Of a DNA stretch of 57,490 bases, positions 55,982 to 57,490 are shown piece after piece. Each line of letters starts with the position of its first letter. The first letter of the stretch is position 1. Under the pieces are notes generated by a model. That model made no database searches. It was not told the DNA's origin and saw only the letters and a list, made by a program, of their open reading frames with translations. The DNA lies in NCBI GenBank assembly GCA_945862265.1, contig CAMAXP010000004.1, positions 100,118-157,607 of the forward strand, given 5' to 3'. The DNA comes from Bordetella parapertussis. GTDB lineage: Bacteria; Pseudomonadota; Gammaproteobacteria; Burkholderiales; SG8-39. Both the position numbers and the translations under genes were made by a program.

Positions 55982-57490
55982 TCACTTGCGCAGCCAGGCG
56001 CGGTTCCACCACTGGTACGCGGCCGCCTGCCACATGCCGCGCAGGTTCTCGGCGGCCGCGCCCATCTGCGCCTGCTGATGCACTACCAGCGTGGGCTGGT
56101 CGCGCGCGAGGATCTCCTGCACCTGGAAGTAGTGCTTCGCGCGCGAAGCCTGGTCGGGCGCGTCGCGGCCCTTGTCGAACAACTCGTCCACCTGCGGATT
56201 GGAGTATCCGCTCGCGTTGTTGAAGTTGGTGCCCTTCTTGATGGAAGCCGAATGGTAGGCGCGCGAGATGCCAAGCGCCGGGTCGCCGGAGGTGGAGTAG
56301 TTCTGCAGCGTGGCGTCGAAATCGTAGTCGGCGTAGACCTTCTTGAGCACCACCGGGCGCTCGGTGCCCTCGAGCGTCACCTTGATGCCCGCCGCCTGCC
56401 AGAAGCGCTGGATCGCCTGCGCCCACGAGGTGTACTCGCCGCGACCCGGATCGAACGACAGCCGCAGCGTGAAACGGGTGCCGTCCGGGCCCTTCTTGAA
56501 CCCGGCTTCGTCGAGCAACGCCTCGGCTTTCGCCTTGTCGTGCGGGTACATCTTCTCGAAATTCACCGCCGGGTTGTAGGCCCAGGGGATGCGCGTGTCG
56601 ATGGCGCTGGTGCCCGCCTGGCCGCTGCCGAGGAACACGTTCTTGAGGATGTAGTTGCGGTCAAGGGCGATGAGCAGCGCCTGCCGGACTTTCACGTTGT
56701 CCAGCGGGGGCTTCCTGGTATTGAGGATGATGATGTCGTCGCTGGGGTAGTTGACCTCTTTCAGCGAGTACTTCGGGTTCTTCTCGAACACCTTGAACGC
56801 GCTGATCGGGAAGTAGTACTGGTCGATGTAGTCGACTTCGCCCGCCTGCAGCGCGAGGATGCGGGCGCCCGGGTCCGGCATGATCTTGACCACGAGGCGG
56901 TCGAGGAAGGGTTCGCCCTTGGCCCAGTAGTTCGGGTTCTTCACGAACGTCAACTGGCTGCCGCGCACCCACTCCTGCAGCATGAAGGGGCCGCTGCCCA
57001 CGGGCTTGGTGAGCGTCGCCGGGTTCTTGAGGATGTCGGTGCCGCGGAAGATGTGCGCCGGCAGGATCGCCGCGTTCTGCTCGCAGGCGAGCGAGAACAG
57101 GAACGGGCCGAAGGGCTTTGACAGCTTGATGACGACGGTCTGCGGATCCGGGGTCAGGATCTCCTTGATCGCCTGGCCGGGCGCGTTGAACTTGGAGCCG
57201 TACTTCGAGCTCACTTCGAGCAGGGTGAACTTCACGTCTTCCGAGGTGAGCGGCTTGCCGTCGTGCCAGCTCGCCTTGTTCAGCTGGAAAGTGTAGGTCA
57301 GCGCGTCCGGGGAGATCGTCCAGGATTTTGCCAGCGAGGGTACGATCTTGAAGCCCTCGGCGAAGCGCACCAGGCCGTCATACAGGATGCAGCCGGCGAA
57401 CACGTCGGGTACGCCGACCGTGATGTTGGGGTTGAGCGCGGCAGGGTCGGCGCCCAGCGCCGCGACCGCAGTGCCGCCGTAGCGGGGTTG
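55982..57490 (-). CDS. ABC transporter substrate-binding protein, SBP_bac_5 family, truncated by window end
   Basis: At least 502 codons; the frame stays open to the window edge, with residues like ALGADPAALNPNITVGVPD before the first internal GTG (57403), so the signal peptide lies outside. Family 5 features: YDGLVRFAEGFKIVPSLAKS, YTFQLNKASWHDGKPLTSED, and FDPGRGEYTSWAQAIQRFW. Binds a peptide or another small ligand in the periplasm and gives it to the permeases downstream. First known gene of the operon; 8 bases before the MmgE/PrpD gene. Confidence 0.93.
   Translation of the reverse strand, partial: QPRYGGTAVAALGADPAALNPNITVGVPDVFAGCILYDGLVRFAEGFKIVPSLAKSWTISPDALTYTFQLNKASWHDGKPLTSEDVKFTLLEVSSKYGSKFNAPGQAIKEILTPDPQTVVIKLSKPFGPFLFSLACEQNAAILPAHIFRGTDILKNPATLTKPVGSGPFMLQEWVRGSQLTFVKNPNYWAKGEPFLDRLVVKIMPDPGARILALQAGEVDYIDQYYFPISAFKVFEKNPKYSLKEVNYPSDDIIILNTRKPPLDNVKVRQALLIALDRNYILKNVFLGSGQAGTSAIDTRIPWAYNPAVNFEKMYPHDKAKAEALLDEAGFKKGPDGTRFTLRLSFDPGRGEYTSWAQAIQRFWQAAGIKVTLEGTERPVVLKKVYADYDFDATLQNYSTSGDPALGISRAYHSASIKKGTNFNNASGYSNPQVDELFDKGRDAPDQASRAKHYFQVQEILARDQPTLVVHQQAQMGAAAENLRGMWQAAAYQWWNRAWLRK

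Overview
The window is a GC-rich chromosomal segment from a betaproteobacterium. The evidence is the set of families and their order: xerC/hslVU, a caa3-like cytochrome oxidase cluster with coxB carrying its own cytochrome c domain and DUF2970 and twin-TM companions, rpoH next to ftsXEY, lolB-ispE-tRNA-Gln-prs-rplY-pth-ychF, and SlmA. Genes are tightly packed with many ATGA, GTGA and TGATG stop/start overlaps. I saw no insertion sequence, prophage, CRISPR array or rRNA operon. Only one interval without a functional gene exceeds about 300 bases (26376-26719); it holds a gene remnant, a short tandem repeat and a likely promoter.

Layout. 1-3077: end of xerC, a pair of short chromate-transporter (CHR) proteins and rlmI. 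3133-10967: a metal, almost certainly zinc, acquisition region. It contains a COG0523 (CobW/ZigA-like) GTPase, two paralogous secreted His/Cys proteins, a MacB/LolE-like ABC ATPase and permease, a tiny secreted Cys/His-rich protein, a DUF3299 protein, a ZIP permease, a Zur-type Fur-family repressor and a ZnuD-like TonB receptor. 10996-13533: hslVU and a small heat-shock protein, each behind a near-consensus sigma-32 promoter. 13550-15772: argB, a HAD phosphatase and slmA. 15839-20055 (minus): gpmA-envC-ctpA-moeB/thiF. 20178-22786: rhodanese, glutaredoxin, secB, an SH3 protein and gpsA. 22811-26375: trmL, comF, an amidase and bioC. 26494-35493: cytochrome c oxidase and its assembly genes (ctaC, ctaD, ctaG, ctaE, surf1, ctaA, ctaB, sco) plus small membrane proteins. 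35548-39022 (minus): rpoH, with a CIRCE operator in its promoter, then ftsX, ftsE and ftsY. 39088-48043: rsmD, coaD, mutM, a TPR protein, lolB, ispE, tRNA-Gln, prs, rplY, pth and ychF. 48138-49346: a solitary putative methyltransferase that looks foreign. 49343-50977: a quinone oxidoreductase and a membrane-anchored Mrr-like protein. 50970 to the end (minus): a dipeptide/oligopeptide-type ABC importer with an MmgE/PrpD family enzyme inside the operon.

How the parts work together. In the zinc region, uptake across the outer membrane (TonB receptor), handling in the periplasm (His/Cys proteins, DUF3299), the inner membrane (ZIP, ABC module) and delivery in the cytosol (GTPase) are encoded together with the likely sensor (Zur). 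The window also holds a heat-shock circuit: a CIRCE site over the rpoH promoter, rpoH itself, and sigma-32 promoters on hslVU and hsp20. The oxidase region is a nearly complete assembly line: structural subunits, Cu delivery (CtaG, Sco), heme A synthesis (CtaB, CtaA) and Surf1.

The strongest candidates for something undescribed are the zinc region with its duplicated His/Cys proteins and a mini-ORF coupled to the ABC ATPase; a bioC gene whose conserved N-terminus has no ATG/GTG/TTG start; an internally deleted DUF2244 remnant before coxB; and the foreign-looking methyltransferase gene.
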